Of a stretch of DNA of 64,000 nucleotides, positions 25,488-33,244 are shown piece by piece. Origin of the DNA: JBKBRC01 sp046292345 (GTDB lineage Bacteria; Bacteroidota; Rhodothermia; Rhodothermales; Rubricoccaceae). The stretch covers positions 25,130-89,129 of the forward strand of contig JBKBRC010000006.1 of the NCBI GenBank assembly GCA_046292345.1, given 5' to 3'. How positions within the stretch are numbered: position 1 is the first letter of the stretch; each line of letters opens with the position of its first letter. The position numbers and the translations under genes were made by a program. Under the pieces are notes generated by a model. It was not told the DNA's origin. It saw nothing but the letters and a program-made list of their open reading frames with translations, and did not search any database.

Positions 25488-26249
25488 TCAGCGCCGGCCG
25501 AACAGGTCTGTCCCGATGCGCACGTGCGTCGCCCCCTCCTCGACGGCCACCTCCAGGTCGCCGCTCATGCCCATCGAGAGCAGGCGCAGCGGCGCCGGGC
25601 CGGCGTAGGCGTCGCGCAGTGCCCGGAGCTGGCGCAGCTGCGGCCGTACGAGCGCCTCGAGCGCGGCCGGCGTCTCGGCCGGCGCGGCGAGCGTCATCAG
25701 CCCGACGACGCACAGGCCGGGCAGCGCGTGCGCCGCGTCCACGAGCGCGTGCGCCTCCTCGGGCGCCACGCCCGACTTGGACGCCTCCCCCGACACGTTG
25801 ACCTGCACGAAGCACTCCAGCGTGCGCTCGGCGGCGACCAAGCGACGGCTGAGCGCTTCGGCCAGGCGCAGGCTGTCGAGCGCATGGAAGACGTCGGCGT
25901 AGGCGACGGCGTCGCGCGTCTTGTTGCGCTGCAACGGCCCGATCAGGTGCCAGCGCACGCGCCCGCCCCGCGTCACGCCCGGGAGCTCGGACGCCTTGGC
26001 GACGAGTTCCTGCACGCGGTTCTCGCCGAAGTCGGTCAGGCCGGCCGCCTGCGCTGCCGCGACGGCCTCGGGCGGATGCGTCTTGGTGACAGCCACGAGC
26101 GTGACCTCGGAGGCGTCGCGGCCGGCCACGGCGCAGGCCCGGCCGATGCGCGCACGCACCGCGGCCACACGCTCGCCCAGGGCCGCATACGGGAGCGCTC
26201 GGGTCCGAGCAGCCGAGATCGCGGACTCTTCGGGGAAACCGGAGGGCAT
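25488..26249 (-). CDS. yggS: YggS/PLPBP family pyridoxal phosphate homeostasis protein
   Basis: 253 residues, slightly longer than usual at the N-terminus (MPSGFPEESAISAART may precede the true start). PLP binds the Lys in VTLVAVTKTHPPEAV; other signatures are DFGENRVQEL, WHLIGPLQRNK and SMGMSGDLEVAVEEGATHVRIGTDLFG. This non-catalytic alanine-racemase-like barrel buffers PLP and affects amino acid metabolism. As in many bacteria it is upstream of membrane/DivIVA genes (YggS-YlmG-DivIVA type cluster). A minus-strand TACAAT (26284-26279) 30 bp upstream may be its -10 box. Confidence 0.93.
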   Translation of the reverse strand: MPSGFPEESAISAARTRALPYAALGERVAAVRARIGRACAVAGRDASEVTLVAVTKTHPPEAVAAAQAAGLTDFGENRVQELVAKASELPGVTRGGRVRWHLIGPLQRNKTRDAVAYADVFHALDSLRLAEALSRRLVAAERTLECFVQVNVSGEASKSGVAPEEAHALVDAAHALPGLCVVGLMTLAAPAETPAALEALVRPQLRQLRALRDAYAGPAPLRLLSMGMSGDLEVAVEEGATHVRIGTDLFGRR

Positions 26250-26389
26250 AGGAGGAATTGGAAACGCCAGCGCTCACCATTGTACCGCCATGCCGTACCC
26301 GCGTGCCCGCGTCTGGCCAGCTCTCCTGCGACGCAGCACGATGGCGCGGCTCTTGCACCGGAGAACCGGACGCCCCTGCCCGCTCCGCC

Positions 26390-26584
26390 ATGCCCGCTAC
26401 CCGACGCTCTGCACCGGAGACGCCTCTGCACGCCATCGATCAGGCGCGCACGGCCTGGCTTTCGGGAGACCGAGACGCATGGACGCGCTACGCGCAGGCC
26501 CTCCGGCAGCTCAACACCCGCCCGGGAGCGCTACGCGCGCCGCGCGCGGGAGGCGACCGCCAGGCACTGACCCGGCGCGGCTAG
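26390..26584 (+). CDS. Small hypothetical protein
   Basis: 64 residues (MPATRRSAPETPLHAIDQAR...). The middle part HAIDQARTAWLSGDRDAWTRYAQALRQLNT is amphipathic and Trp-containing, unlike the Arg/Pro/Ala noise of shadow frames, which makes a real small protein plausible. No family recognised. It is followed directly by a 15-bp array (26596-26645). Confidence 0.4.
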   Translation: MPATRRSAPETPLHAIDQARTAWLSGDRDAWTRYAQALRQLNTRPGALRAPRAGGDRQALTRRG

Positions 26585-26595
26585 AGAACTCGGCC

Positions 26596-26645
26596 TCCGG
26601 CACGAGCCTCTCCGGCACGAGTCTCTCCGGCACGAGCCTCTCCGG
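26596..26645 (+). repeat. 15-bp tandem array, 3.3 copies
   Basis: Unit tccggcacgagcctc, three copies with one C/T difference plus tccgg, 12 bp after the stop of the 26390 ORF. Confidence 0.92.
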
Positions 26646-26730
26646 ACGGCGCGTCATCGCATCCCTGACGGGCCTGTCCGTCCGCCCCGCCCGCTGGCCC
26701 GCCCGGTCCCACAGCGCAGCACCGGCCGGG

Positions 26731-26825
26731 GGGCCTGCCCCGACTGCCGGAGGGCCTGCCCCGACTGCCGGAGGGCCTGCCCCGACTGCCGGAGGGCCTG
26801 CCCCGACTGCCGGAGGGCCTGCCCC
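26731..26825 (+). repeat. 21-bp tandem array, 4.5 copies
   Basis: Unit gggcctgcc-ccgactgccgga (21 bp) four times perfectly plus a 10-bp partial, ending about 50 bp upstream of the GH31 promoter. No gene is seen in 26646-26872. Confidence 0.95.
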
Positions 26826-26872
26826 TCCCTCCGGGCTCGAGGACGGCCCGCCGGTGTCGGGGTCGCGTGCGC

Positions 26873-26902
26873 TTGCCCACGCACGGCTCCTCTCGGTATT
26901 AT
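26873..26902 (+). promoter_or_regulatory. Promoter of the GH31 pair
   Basis: TTGCCC (26873-26878), 18-nt spacer, TATTAT (26897-26902). The palindrome at 26911 lies across the predicted transcription start, a position suited to repression. Confidence 0.6.
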
Positions 26903-26910
26903 GATCGGGT

Positions 26911-26920
26911 TAAGCGCTTA
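26911..26920. promoter_or_regulatory. LacI-type operator upstream of the GH31 pair
   Basis: Perfect palindrome TAAGCGCTTA, the same 10-bp core as upstream of glgP, 10 bp before ATG 26931 and 8 bp after the -10 box. Confidence 0.72.
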
Positions 26921-26930
26921 CACAAGCCCT

Positions 26931-29480
26931 ATGAGCTACCGCCCTGCCGCCGGCGCCCCGGCCGACGCCCCCGCGCTGCGCGCGCACGCCGCGCTGCCCG
27001 ACAGCCGGTTCACCCTCCTCGGGCGGCTCACGGGCTATGAGGTCCGCGGGCGCACGCTCGTGCTCATTGCCGGCACGCCGCGCCTGGCGGTCTCGTTCAC
27101 GGACGCCGGCACGGCCCGCGTGCGCCTGGCGCCGACGGGCGACTTCCGCCGCGCCGGCCATGGCGCTGACGCGCACGAGACGCCGTTCTCATACGCCCTC
27201 GACCCGGCCGCGCCGCCGCCGCCGGCCGCCGGCACGCTCCACGTGCGCGACACAGGCGCCGAGCTCGTCGTGGCCGAGGGGCCGCTCGTGCTGCGCGTGC
27301 GCAAAAACCCCTGTCGCCTCCGCTTCGAGACACCCGACGGGCGAACGCTCCTGGCCGACTCCGCCGGCGCCGGCTTCGCCGACGTCGACGGCCGCACCGA
27401 GGTCCGCTGCTGGATGGCGCTCCACCCCGAGGCCCGCTTCTTCGGCCTCGGCGACAAGACGTTCGAGCTCGACCGCCGCGGACGCCGCCTCACGTTCTGG
27501 AACGCCGACACGTACGCCTACGCGCCCGAGCAGGACCCCATCTACAAGTCCATCCCGTTCGCGCTCACGCTCGCGCCCGCGCCCTCGGTAGACGACGCCG
27601 GCGACGTGCGCTGGACAGGCGCCGGCCTCTTCTTTGACAACTCGTTCCGCGCCACGATGGACTTCGGGGCGGACGACGCCGCCGAGGACTTCTGGTTTGG
27701 CGCGCTCGACGGCGAGCTCCGCTACTACGTCTTCGCGCCCGACGCAGCTGAGGATCTCAAAACCCCCCTGCGCCGCTACTGCGACCTGACGGGCCACAAG
27801 CCCATGCCGGCCCTCTGGAGCCTCGGCTACCACCAGAGCCGCTGGAACTACCACGACGAGGGCTACGCCCGCTGGATCGGGCACGAGTTCCGCCGGCGTG
27901 GCCTCCCGCTCGAGTGCATCCATCTCGACATCGGCCACATGGAGGGCTACCGGGTGTTCACCTGGAACGAGGCCGCCTTCCCAGATCCGAAAGCGCTCCA
28001 CGACGACCTGGCCGCGCTCGGCATCCGCACCGTCTGCATCGTAGACCCCGGCGTAAAGGTCGACCCCGGCTATTTCGCCTACGACGAAGGCGCCCGGCGT
28101 GGCCTCTTCGTCACCAACCCTGACGGGTCCTACTTCACCGACACCGTCTGGCCCGGCGACGTCCACTGGCCCGACTTCTCGCGCCCCGACACGCGCGACT
28201 GGTGGGGCGAGCAGCACCGCCGCTACCTCGACGCCGGCGTGACCGGCTTCTGGAACGACATGAACGAGCCCGCCATCCTCGGCGGGCGCGACTTCCCAGA
28301 CGAGGTCCGCTTCGCCTACGCCGACCGAGGCACCGGCCCCGCCGACCACCGCGAGGCGCACAACACGTACGGCCTGCTCATGGCGCGCGCCACGTACGAG
28401 GGCCTGCGCCGCCTGCGCCCGGACGAGCGGCCGTTCCTGCTCACGCGCGCCTGCTTCTCGGGCAGCCAGCGCTACGCCGCCGCCTGGACCGGCGACAACG
28501 TCTCCTCCTGGGAGCACCTGCTGCTCTCGCTGCGCATCTGCCAGAGCCTCTCCGCCTCCGGCCTCGCCTTCTGCGGGCCCGACATCGGCGGCTTCGCCGG
28601 GCAGCCCTCGCCCGAGCTCTTCGCGCGCTGGATGCAGGCCGGCGTCTGCTACCCGTTCATGCGGACCCACTACTCGCACGAGGAGATCGACCGGCAGGAG
28701 CCGTGGAGCTTCGGCGAGGAGGCCGAGCGCATCGCCCGGCGCTACCTCTACCTCCGCTACGAGCTCCTGCCGTACCTCTACTCGGCCTTCGAGGCGTGCA
28801 CGCGCACCGCCGAGCCGCCCATGAAGGCGCTCGCGCTCGAGCACCCCGGCGACGCGTGCACCCACCGCGGCACCGACGACACGTTCTACTTCGGGCCGGC
28901 CCTCGTCGCCGCGCCGGTCGTGGCCGAGGGCGCCCGCGAGCGCACGCTCTACCTGCCCGACGTGCCGGGCGGCTGGTTCTCGTTCTGGGACGGCACGCGC
29001 TACGCCGGCGGCGCCGAGCACACCGTCCCGGCGCCGCTCGACACGCTCCCGCTCTTCGCGCGCGCCGGGCGCGTTGTGGCCATGCACCCGCCGATGCGCC
29101 ATACCGGGGAGTTCGTGCCCGAGGCGCTCCGCCTGCGCGCCTTCGCCGGCACGGGCGAGAGCGAGGTCTACTTCGACGACGGCCTCTCGTACGCCTTCGC
29201 CTCCGGTGACTTCCTGCGCCTGCGCCTCGCGCTGCGCCAGGCCGCCGAGGGCGGGCTCGACGTGGCGCTCTCCCGCGAGGGCCGCCGCGACCTCCCCTAC
29301 CGTTTCTTCGACTGGACCGTCGTGGGCGCGGCGCCGGGCGAGGTCTCGGCCGACGGCCGCCCGCTGGCGCGCCTGGACGCGGCCGAGGCCCTCGAACAGG
29401 CGCGTGAGGGCTTCTTCACCGAGGGCGATACGGTCCGCATTCGTACCCGCACGGACGTGCAAGCGCTCGTCCTGCGCTGA
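26931..29480 (+). CDS. GH31 family alpha-glucosidase (first of two)
   Basis: 849 residues. ATG 26931 is preferred: the in-frame ATG 26901 overlaps the -10 box and lies before the operator. N-terminal beta-sandwich (RLAVSFTDAGTARVRL; FGLGDKTFELDRRGRRLTFWNAD), then the (beta/alpha)8 barrel with FRRRGLPLECIHLDIGHMEGYRVFTW, the nucleophile in GFWNDMNEPA (Asp about 443), TRACFSGSQRYAAAWTGDN and GPDIGGFAGQPSPELFARWMQ. GH31 enzymes hydrolyse terminal alpha-linked glucose. No signal peptide, so a cytoplasmic enzyme acting on maltodextrins or glycogen-derived oligosaccharides is likely. Followed 84 bp later by a paralogue. Confidence 0.95.
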   Translation: MSYRPAAGAPADAPALRAHAALPDSRFTLLGRLTGYEVRGRTLVLIAGTPRLAVSFTDAGTARVRLAPTGDFRRAGHGADAHETPFSYALDPAAPPPPAAGTLHVRDTGAELVVAEGPLVLRVRKNPCRLRFETPDGRTLLADSAGAGFADVDGRTEVRCWMALHPEARFFGLGDKTFELDRRGRRLTFWNADTYAYAPEQDPIYKSIPFALTLAPAPSVDDAGDVRWTGAGLFFDNSFRATMDFGADDAAEDFWFGALDGELRYYVFAPDAAEDLKTPLRRYCDLTGHKPMPALWSLGYHQSRWNYHDEGYARWIGHEFRRRGLPLECIHLDIGHMEGYRVFTWNEAAFPDPKALHDDLAALGIRTVCIVDPGVKVDPGYFAYDEGARRGLFVTNPDGSYFTDTVWPGDVHWPDFSRPDTRDWWGEQHRRYLDAGVTGFWNDMNEPAILGGRDFPDEVRFAYADRGTGPADHREAHNTYGLLMARATYEGLRRLRPDERPFLLTRACFSGSQRYAAAWTGDNVSSWEHLLLSLRICQSLSASGLAFCGPDIGGFAGQPSPELFARWMQAGVCYPFMRTHYSHEEIDRQEPWSFGEEAERIARRYLYLRYELLPYLYSAFEACTRTAEPPMKALALEHPGDACTHRGTDDTFYFGPALVAAPVVAEGARERTLYLPDVPGGWFSFWDGTRYAGGAEHTVPAPLDTLPLFARAGRVVAMHPPMRHTGEFVPEALRLRAFAGTGESEVYFDDGLSYAFASGDFLRLRLALRQAAEGGLDVALSREGRRDLPYRFFDWTVVGAAPGEVSADGRPLARLDAAEALEQAREGFFTEGDTVRIRTRTDVQALVLR

Positions 29481-29564
29481 CGGCCCGGCCTCTGCACCGC
29501 CCGCGGCACACGCCCCGCCTTCTCCCACTCCCTGCCAACGGTGCCCACGGCACCCGTCCGTTGC

Positions 29565-32027
29565 ATGGCCTTTCCTGAAATCCTCGACGCGCCGGCCCCG
29601 CCCGAGGCACGTCCCGACGCGCACGGCTTCGCCACGCTCGGCGCCGTGCACGCCGCCGAGGCGGCCGGCCCGCACGCGCTCGTCCTGCGCTGCGAGGGCG
29701 GCGCAGCGCTCCGCCTCGACGCGCTCGCCGACGACGTGCTCCGCCTCCGCCTCGCGCCGCCCGGCCGCGCCTTCGCGCACGACGACTCGTACGCGCTCGA
29801 CCCCGAGGCCACCTGGACCGGCCCCGCCCGCTTCGAACGCGCCGACACGCCCGAGGCGGTCGTCGTGCGCACCGCCGCGCTTGAGGTCACTGTCACGCGC
29901 CAGCCCGCACGCCTCGTCGTGGCCAACGCCGCCGGGCGCGTGCTGCTCGCCGAGACCGCCGGCGCCGCCTGGCATGCCGAGGGCACGGCCGTCGCGCACG
30001 CCCTCGCGCTCGAGCCGCACGACCGCCTGCTCGGCCTCGGCGACAAGGCGCTCGCCGTGGACCGCCGCGGCCACCGCCTGAGCATGTGGAACACGGACGC
30101 CTTCAAGTACGGCCGCGGCACCGACCCGCTGTACAAATCCGTCCCCTTCGTGCTCCGCCTCGCCGAGGACGGCGCCGCGCTCGGCCTGTTCTACGACAAC
30201 ACGTTCCGCTCCACGTTCGACCTCGGCCACGAGGACCCGGACGCGCTCCGCTACCAGGCCGAGGACGGCGCGCTCGACCTCTACCTGCTCGCCGCCGAGA
30301 CGCCCCTCGGGGTCGTGCAGCAGATGGCCCGCCTCACCGGGCGCACGCCCATGCTCCCGCGCTGGGCGCTCGGCTACCACCAGTGCCGCTACTCGTATCT
30401 CGACGAGGCCGAGGTTCGCGACGTTGCCCGCGAGTTCCGCGCACGCCGCATCCCCTGCGACGCGCTCTACTTCGATATCCACTACATGGACGGCTTCCGC
30501 GTGTTCACGTGGGACCGCCAGGCCTTCCCGGACCCCGAGGCCCTACTCGCCGAGCTGCACGCCGACGGGTTCCGCTCGGTCGTCATCATCGATCCGGGCG
30601 TCAAGGCCGACGACCCCGGGTACGCCGTCTTCCGCGACGGCCTCGCGCGCGACGCCTACGCACGCTACCCCTCAGGCGAGCTCGCGCTCGGGCATGTCTG
30701 GCCGGGCCTGTGCGCCTTCCCGGACTACACGCGCGCCGACGTGCGCGCCTGGTGGGGCAGCCTCCACCGCGGCCTGCTCGAGCAGGGCGTCGACGGCATC
30801 TGGAACGACATGAACGAGCCCGCCGTGTTCGAGGTGCCGCACGTGGAAGGCTCCATGACGGGCGAGGAGCACGCCGGCACCCTCCCCGACGACGTGCGCT
30901 TCGCCATGGAGGGCCGCGGCGGCTCGCACCGCGAGGCCCACAACGTCTACGGCATGCAGATGCAGCGCGCCACGCACGAGGGCCTGCGCGCGCTCGCGCC
31001 CGCCCGGCGACCGTTCACGATCACGCGCGCCGCCTACGCCGGCAGCCAGCGCTTCGGGACGAGCTGGACCGGCGACAACTCGGCCACCTGGGACCACCTC
31101 AGACTCGCCATCCAGACCTGCCTCTCGCTCGGCGTCTCGGGCATGCCCTTCTCCGGCGCCGACGTGGGCGGCTTCGTCGGCACGCCCGACGGCGAGCTGC
31201 TCGCGCGCTGGACGCAGGTGGGCGCGCTCACGCCGCTCTTCCGCAACCACTCGGCCATCGACACGCCACGACAGGAGCCGTGGCTCTTCGGCGAGGAGAT
31301 CGAGCGCGTCTGCCGCGAGGCCATCGAGCTGCGCTACCGTCTGCTCCCTTACCTCTACACGGCCCTCGAGGCGGCCGCGCGCGAGGGGCTGCCCATCCTG
31401 CGCCCGCTCGCGCTCGTACACCCTGAGGACGAGACGATCCGCCGCACCAGCCCGCTCGGCTTCTACGTCGGACCAGACCTGCTCGCGCACCCGGTCGTCG
31501 AACCCGGCCAGACCAACCGCGAAGTCTACCTGCCCGCCTCCGAGGGCGGCTGGTATGACTTCGCCAGCGGGCACCACTACGAGGGCCGGCAGACGGTCTG
31601 GATCGAGACGCCCCTGGACCTGCTGCCGCTCTACGTGCGCGGCGGGAGCGTGCTCCCGATCGGGCCGGTCGTGCAGTCGACCGCCGAGGTGCCCGCCGAG
31701 CCGCTCGAGCTGCACGTCTACCCTGCCCCCGGCACGTTTGCAAGCACGCTCTACGACGACGCCGGCGACGGCTACGAGTACGCCGCAGGCGGCTTCTGGC
31801 GCGCCCGCTTCGAGGGCGTGCTCGAGGAGGGCTTGCTTCGCCTGCACGCCCACGTCGAGGGGGCGCGTGTCCCGACCTGGCCAGGCGCGGACGTCGTCGT
31901 GCACGGCCTTGGCACGCGCCCGGCCGAGGTGCGCGTCGGTGGCGCGGCGGTCGCGTTCGGCTGGACCGACGGCGCGGCGCGCTTCCATGCGCCGCTCGGG
32001 GCCAGCGTCGAGGTCGTGCTCGGCTGA
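29565..32027 (+). CDS. GH31 family alpha-glucosidase (second of two)
   Basis: 820 residues, ATG 29565 (MAFPEILDAPAPPEARPD). Same architecture as its neighbour: FGLGDKALAVDRRGHRLSMWNTD-like entry (LLGLGDKALAVDRRG), RRIPCDALYFDIHYMDGFRVFTW, nucleophile in GIWNDMNEPAVFEVPH (Asp about 415), TRAAYAGSQRFGTSWTGDN, SGADVGGFVGTPDGELLARW and LLPYLYTALEAA. No signal peptide. Tandem copies suggest different chain-length or linkage preference. Probably co-transcribed with the first copy from the promoter at 26873. Confidence 0.95.
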   Translation: MAFPEILDAPAPPEARPDAHGFATLGAVHAAEAAGPHALVLRCEGGAALRLDALADDVLRLRLAPPGRAFAHDDSYALDPEATWTGPARFERADTPEAVVVRTAALEVTVTRQPARLVVANAAGRVLLAETAGAAWHAEGTAVAHALALEPHDRLLGLGDKALAVDRRGHRLSMWNTDAFKYGRGTDPLYKSVPFVLRLAEDGAALGLFYDNTFRSTFDLGHEDPDALRYQAEDGALDLYLLAAETPLGVVQQMARLTGRTPMLPRWALGYHQCRYSYLDEAEVRDVAREFRARRIPCDALYFDIHYMDGFRVFTWDRQAFPDPEALLAELHADGFRSVVIIDPGVKADDPGYAVFRDGLARDAYARYPSGELALGHVWPGLCAFPDYTRADVRAWWGSLHRGLLEQGVDGIWNDMNEPAVFEVPHVEGSMTGEEHAGTLPDDVRFAMEGRGGSHREAHNVYGMQMQRATHEGLRALAPARRPFTITRAAYAGSQRFGTSWTGDNSATWDHLRLAIQTCLSLGVSGMPFSGADVGGFVGTPDGELLARWTQVGALTPLFRNHSAIDTPRQEPWLFGEEIERVCREAIELRYRLLPYLYTALEAAAREGLPILRPLALVHPEDETIRRTSPLGFYVGPDLLAHPVVEPGQTNREVYLPASEGGWYDFASGHHYEGRQTVWIETPLDLLPLYVRGGSVLPIGPVVQSTAEVPAEPLELHVYPAPGTFASTLYDDAGDGYEYAAGGFWRARFEGVLEEGLLRLHAHVEGARVPTWPGADVVVHGLGTRPAEVRVGGAAVAFGWTDGAARFHAPLGASVEVVLG

Positions 32028-32053
32028 CGCCGGCCGGCCGGCTCACGCGTCGG

Positions 32054-32125
32054 GCGCGTCCTCGCGCGCGTCCTAGGGCGCGTCCTAGGGCGCGTCCTAG
32101 GGCGCGTCCTAGGGCGCGTCCTCGC
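32054..32125 (-). repeat. 12-bp array with four in-frame stop codons
   Basis: Four perfect copies of gcgcgtcctagg flanked on both sides by gcgcgtcctcgc. On the minus strand the 32109 gene reads Asp-Ala-Pro-stop four times, at 12-nt spacing (TAG at 32111, 32099, 32087, 32075), then reaches a fifth in-frame stop (TGA) beyond the array. Confidence 0.96.
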
Positions 32126-32417
32126 GCGCGCCTGCGCGGTCGTCCGGCGGCCGCGCGTAGCGCCGCGAGGCCCGGACGCGCTGCGTGCGCCGGATCATCT
32201 CGTCGTATGCCTGTTGCGATAGCCAGTCGGCGCCGTCGGTGTAGGCCGGGCGCACGTAGTAGGTCCCCGCACGATGAATCGGCAGGCCGAAGGCGAGGCA
32301 GCGCGCGCCCTCGGGCGGCGCCTCCGGGCTCCGCGCGCGCCGCCACTTGACGCGTCGCCACGGCCGCTCGGCGAGGGCGGCCCAGAACGCGTCGTCGTGC
32401 TCGGGCCGGACGCTCAT
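32109..32417 (-). CDS. Hypothetical small basic protein
   Basis: 102 residues from ATG 32417, overlapping by ATGA the stop of the small membrane-protein gene. Features: MSVRPEHDDAFWAALAERPW, RRVKWRRARSP, CLAFGLPIHRAGTYYVRPAYTDG, SQQAYDEMIRRTQRV; Trp/Tyr-rich and evenly composed, so a real protein is likely, but I recognise no family. It is the downstream partner of a translationally coupled pair, and its stop lies in the 12-bp stop-codon array. Confidence 0.6.
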   Translation of the reverse strand: MSVRPEHDDAFWAALAERPWRRVKWRRARSPEAPPEGARCLAFGLPIHRAGTYYVRPAYTDGADWLSQQAYDEMIRRTQRVRASRRYARPPDDRAGAREDAP

Positions 32418-32542
32418 GCGCGCACGCGGCTGCTGCCGGCCGAGGCAGGCTGCTCGCTGGCCTTCTTGAGCCCGACGGCGCCGTCGGAGACTACAGCCGG
32501 CAGGGCAACGGACAGAATGCTGAGGACGAGCAGCGCGATCAT
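32414..32542 (-). CDS. 42-residue single-pass membrane peptide
   Basis: MIALLVLSILSVALPAVVSD is an N-terminal hydrophobic helix, followed by a short polar tail (LKKASEQPASAGSSRVRA). Its TGA overlaps the ATG of the next gene (ATGA at 32417-32414), a strong hint that both are translated. Upstream on the same strand lie an inverted repeat (32590-32615) and five AT-richer 22-bp repeats. Function unknown. Confidence 0.5.
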   Translation of the reverse strand: MIALLVLSILSVALPAVVSDGAVGLKKASEQPASAGSSRVRA

Positions 32543-32589
32543 CGCAAGGGGACGAGTGTGCCGGCGAACGTCGGGGAGAGGCGAACCCC

Positions 32590-32615
32590 GGGCACCGGGG
32601 TTGCGCCCGGTGCCC
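32590..32615. other. Perfect inverted repeat
   Basis: gggcaccggg (32590-32599) and cccggtgccc (32606-32615), 10-bp stem, 6-nt loop, no T run on either side. It lies between the 22-bp array and the coupled small genes; could be an mRNA hairpin in their leader. Confidence 0.6.
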
Positions 32616-32638
32616 CCGGCAGCCTTCACTAACGGAAA

Positions 32639-32748
32639 CAATCCGTCTGGTAGTAAGAAACAATCCGTCTGGTAGTAAGAAACAATCCGTCTGGTAGTAA
32701 GAAACAACCAGTCTGGTAGTAAGAAACAACCAGTCTGGTAGGAGGAAA
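32639..32748 (-). repeat. 22-bp tandem array, 5 copies, AT-richer than the genome
   Basis: Five units of 22 bp (core gtctggtagtaagaaaca). Three share caatcc at the start, the last two have caacca, and the final copy ends in ggaggaaa. Spacing of about two helical turns. It sits about 100-200 bp upstream of the coupled small genes at 32542-32109. Confidence 0.95.
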
Positions 32749-32829
32749 AGCGTGCCGTGGAGCCCGATGCGGCCGCGGTCCGCGACGAGCTTCTGGTGCC
32801 CGGGGCGCGTCCTGCGCGCCACGACGGCC

Positions 32830-33141
32830 TCACGGCCCGAGTCGGCGACGTCGCCCGCGGAAGCGCTCGTAAATGTCTCGTAGATGTTTCAAATGTCTCG
32901 TAGATGTTTCGCAGATGATGTACAGGCTCAACTCGATGTACAGGCTCAACTCGAGCGCCGTGATGGCTCCATTGTCGTCTTCATCTGCCTGCCGTCTCCC
33001 CCCGACGGCGCCGGCGAAGCGGCGCGAGACGAGATGCACATCGGCGGCGGTGCAGCGCAGGTTGGCCGAGCGGCCGTTGTAGTCTGGAACGCCCACAAAG
33101 CGGCCCACGCCGCGGTCGAACTGCGGCAGCGCGGGCCGCAT
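32830..33141 (-). pseudogene. Decayed caspase-like fragment (tentative)
   Basis: A 103-residue frame. RFVGVPDYNGRSANLRCTAA resembles the beta1-alpha1 start of a caspase/peptidase C14 domain ('VGVxxYxGxxxxLxxxxxDA'), and DEDDNGAITALELSLYI resembles the 'D-xNG-IT-xEL' segment found late in such proteins; everything between (including the catalytic His and Cys) is absent. The frame contains an 18-bp duplication giving ELSLYI twice. This looks like a remnant with a large internal deletion. Weakly supported. Confidence 0.3.
32871..32952. repeat. Two adjacent duplications (20 bp x2 and 18 bp x2)
   Basis: aaatgtctcgtagatgtttc at 32871-32890 and 32891-32910; gatgtacaggctcaactc at 32917-32934 and 32935-32952. 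Both perfect, within the caspase-like remnant. Confidence 0.95.
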
Positions 33142-33200
33142 GGCCTCGGCCTGCGTGAGCCGGAGCGTGTGCGGCCCGGCCTCCCCGGCGCGGCGTGCCC

Positions 33201-33244
33201 GCCTGCGTACGCTCAGGCTGCCTGCGTACGCTCAGGCTGCCTGC
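33201..33244 (-). repeat. 19-bp duplication spanning the pntB stop codon
   Basis: gcctgcgtacgctcaggct twice plus gcctgc. It includes the TGA of pntB (33234-33232); the copied TGA is out of frame. Confidence 0.93.

Noticed and set aside
26901..26930. ATG at 26901 as start of the first GH31 gene
   Set aside because: It overlaps the predicted -10 box and lies upstream of the operator; ATG 26931 fits better.
27189..30482. Minus-strand open frame of about 1100 codons opposite the GH31 genes
   Set aside because: Shadow of two clear GH31 coding regions.
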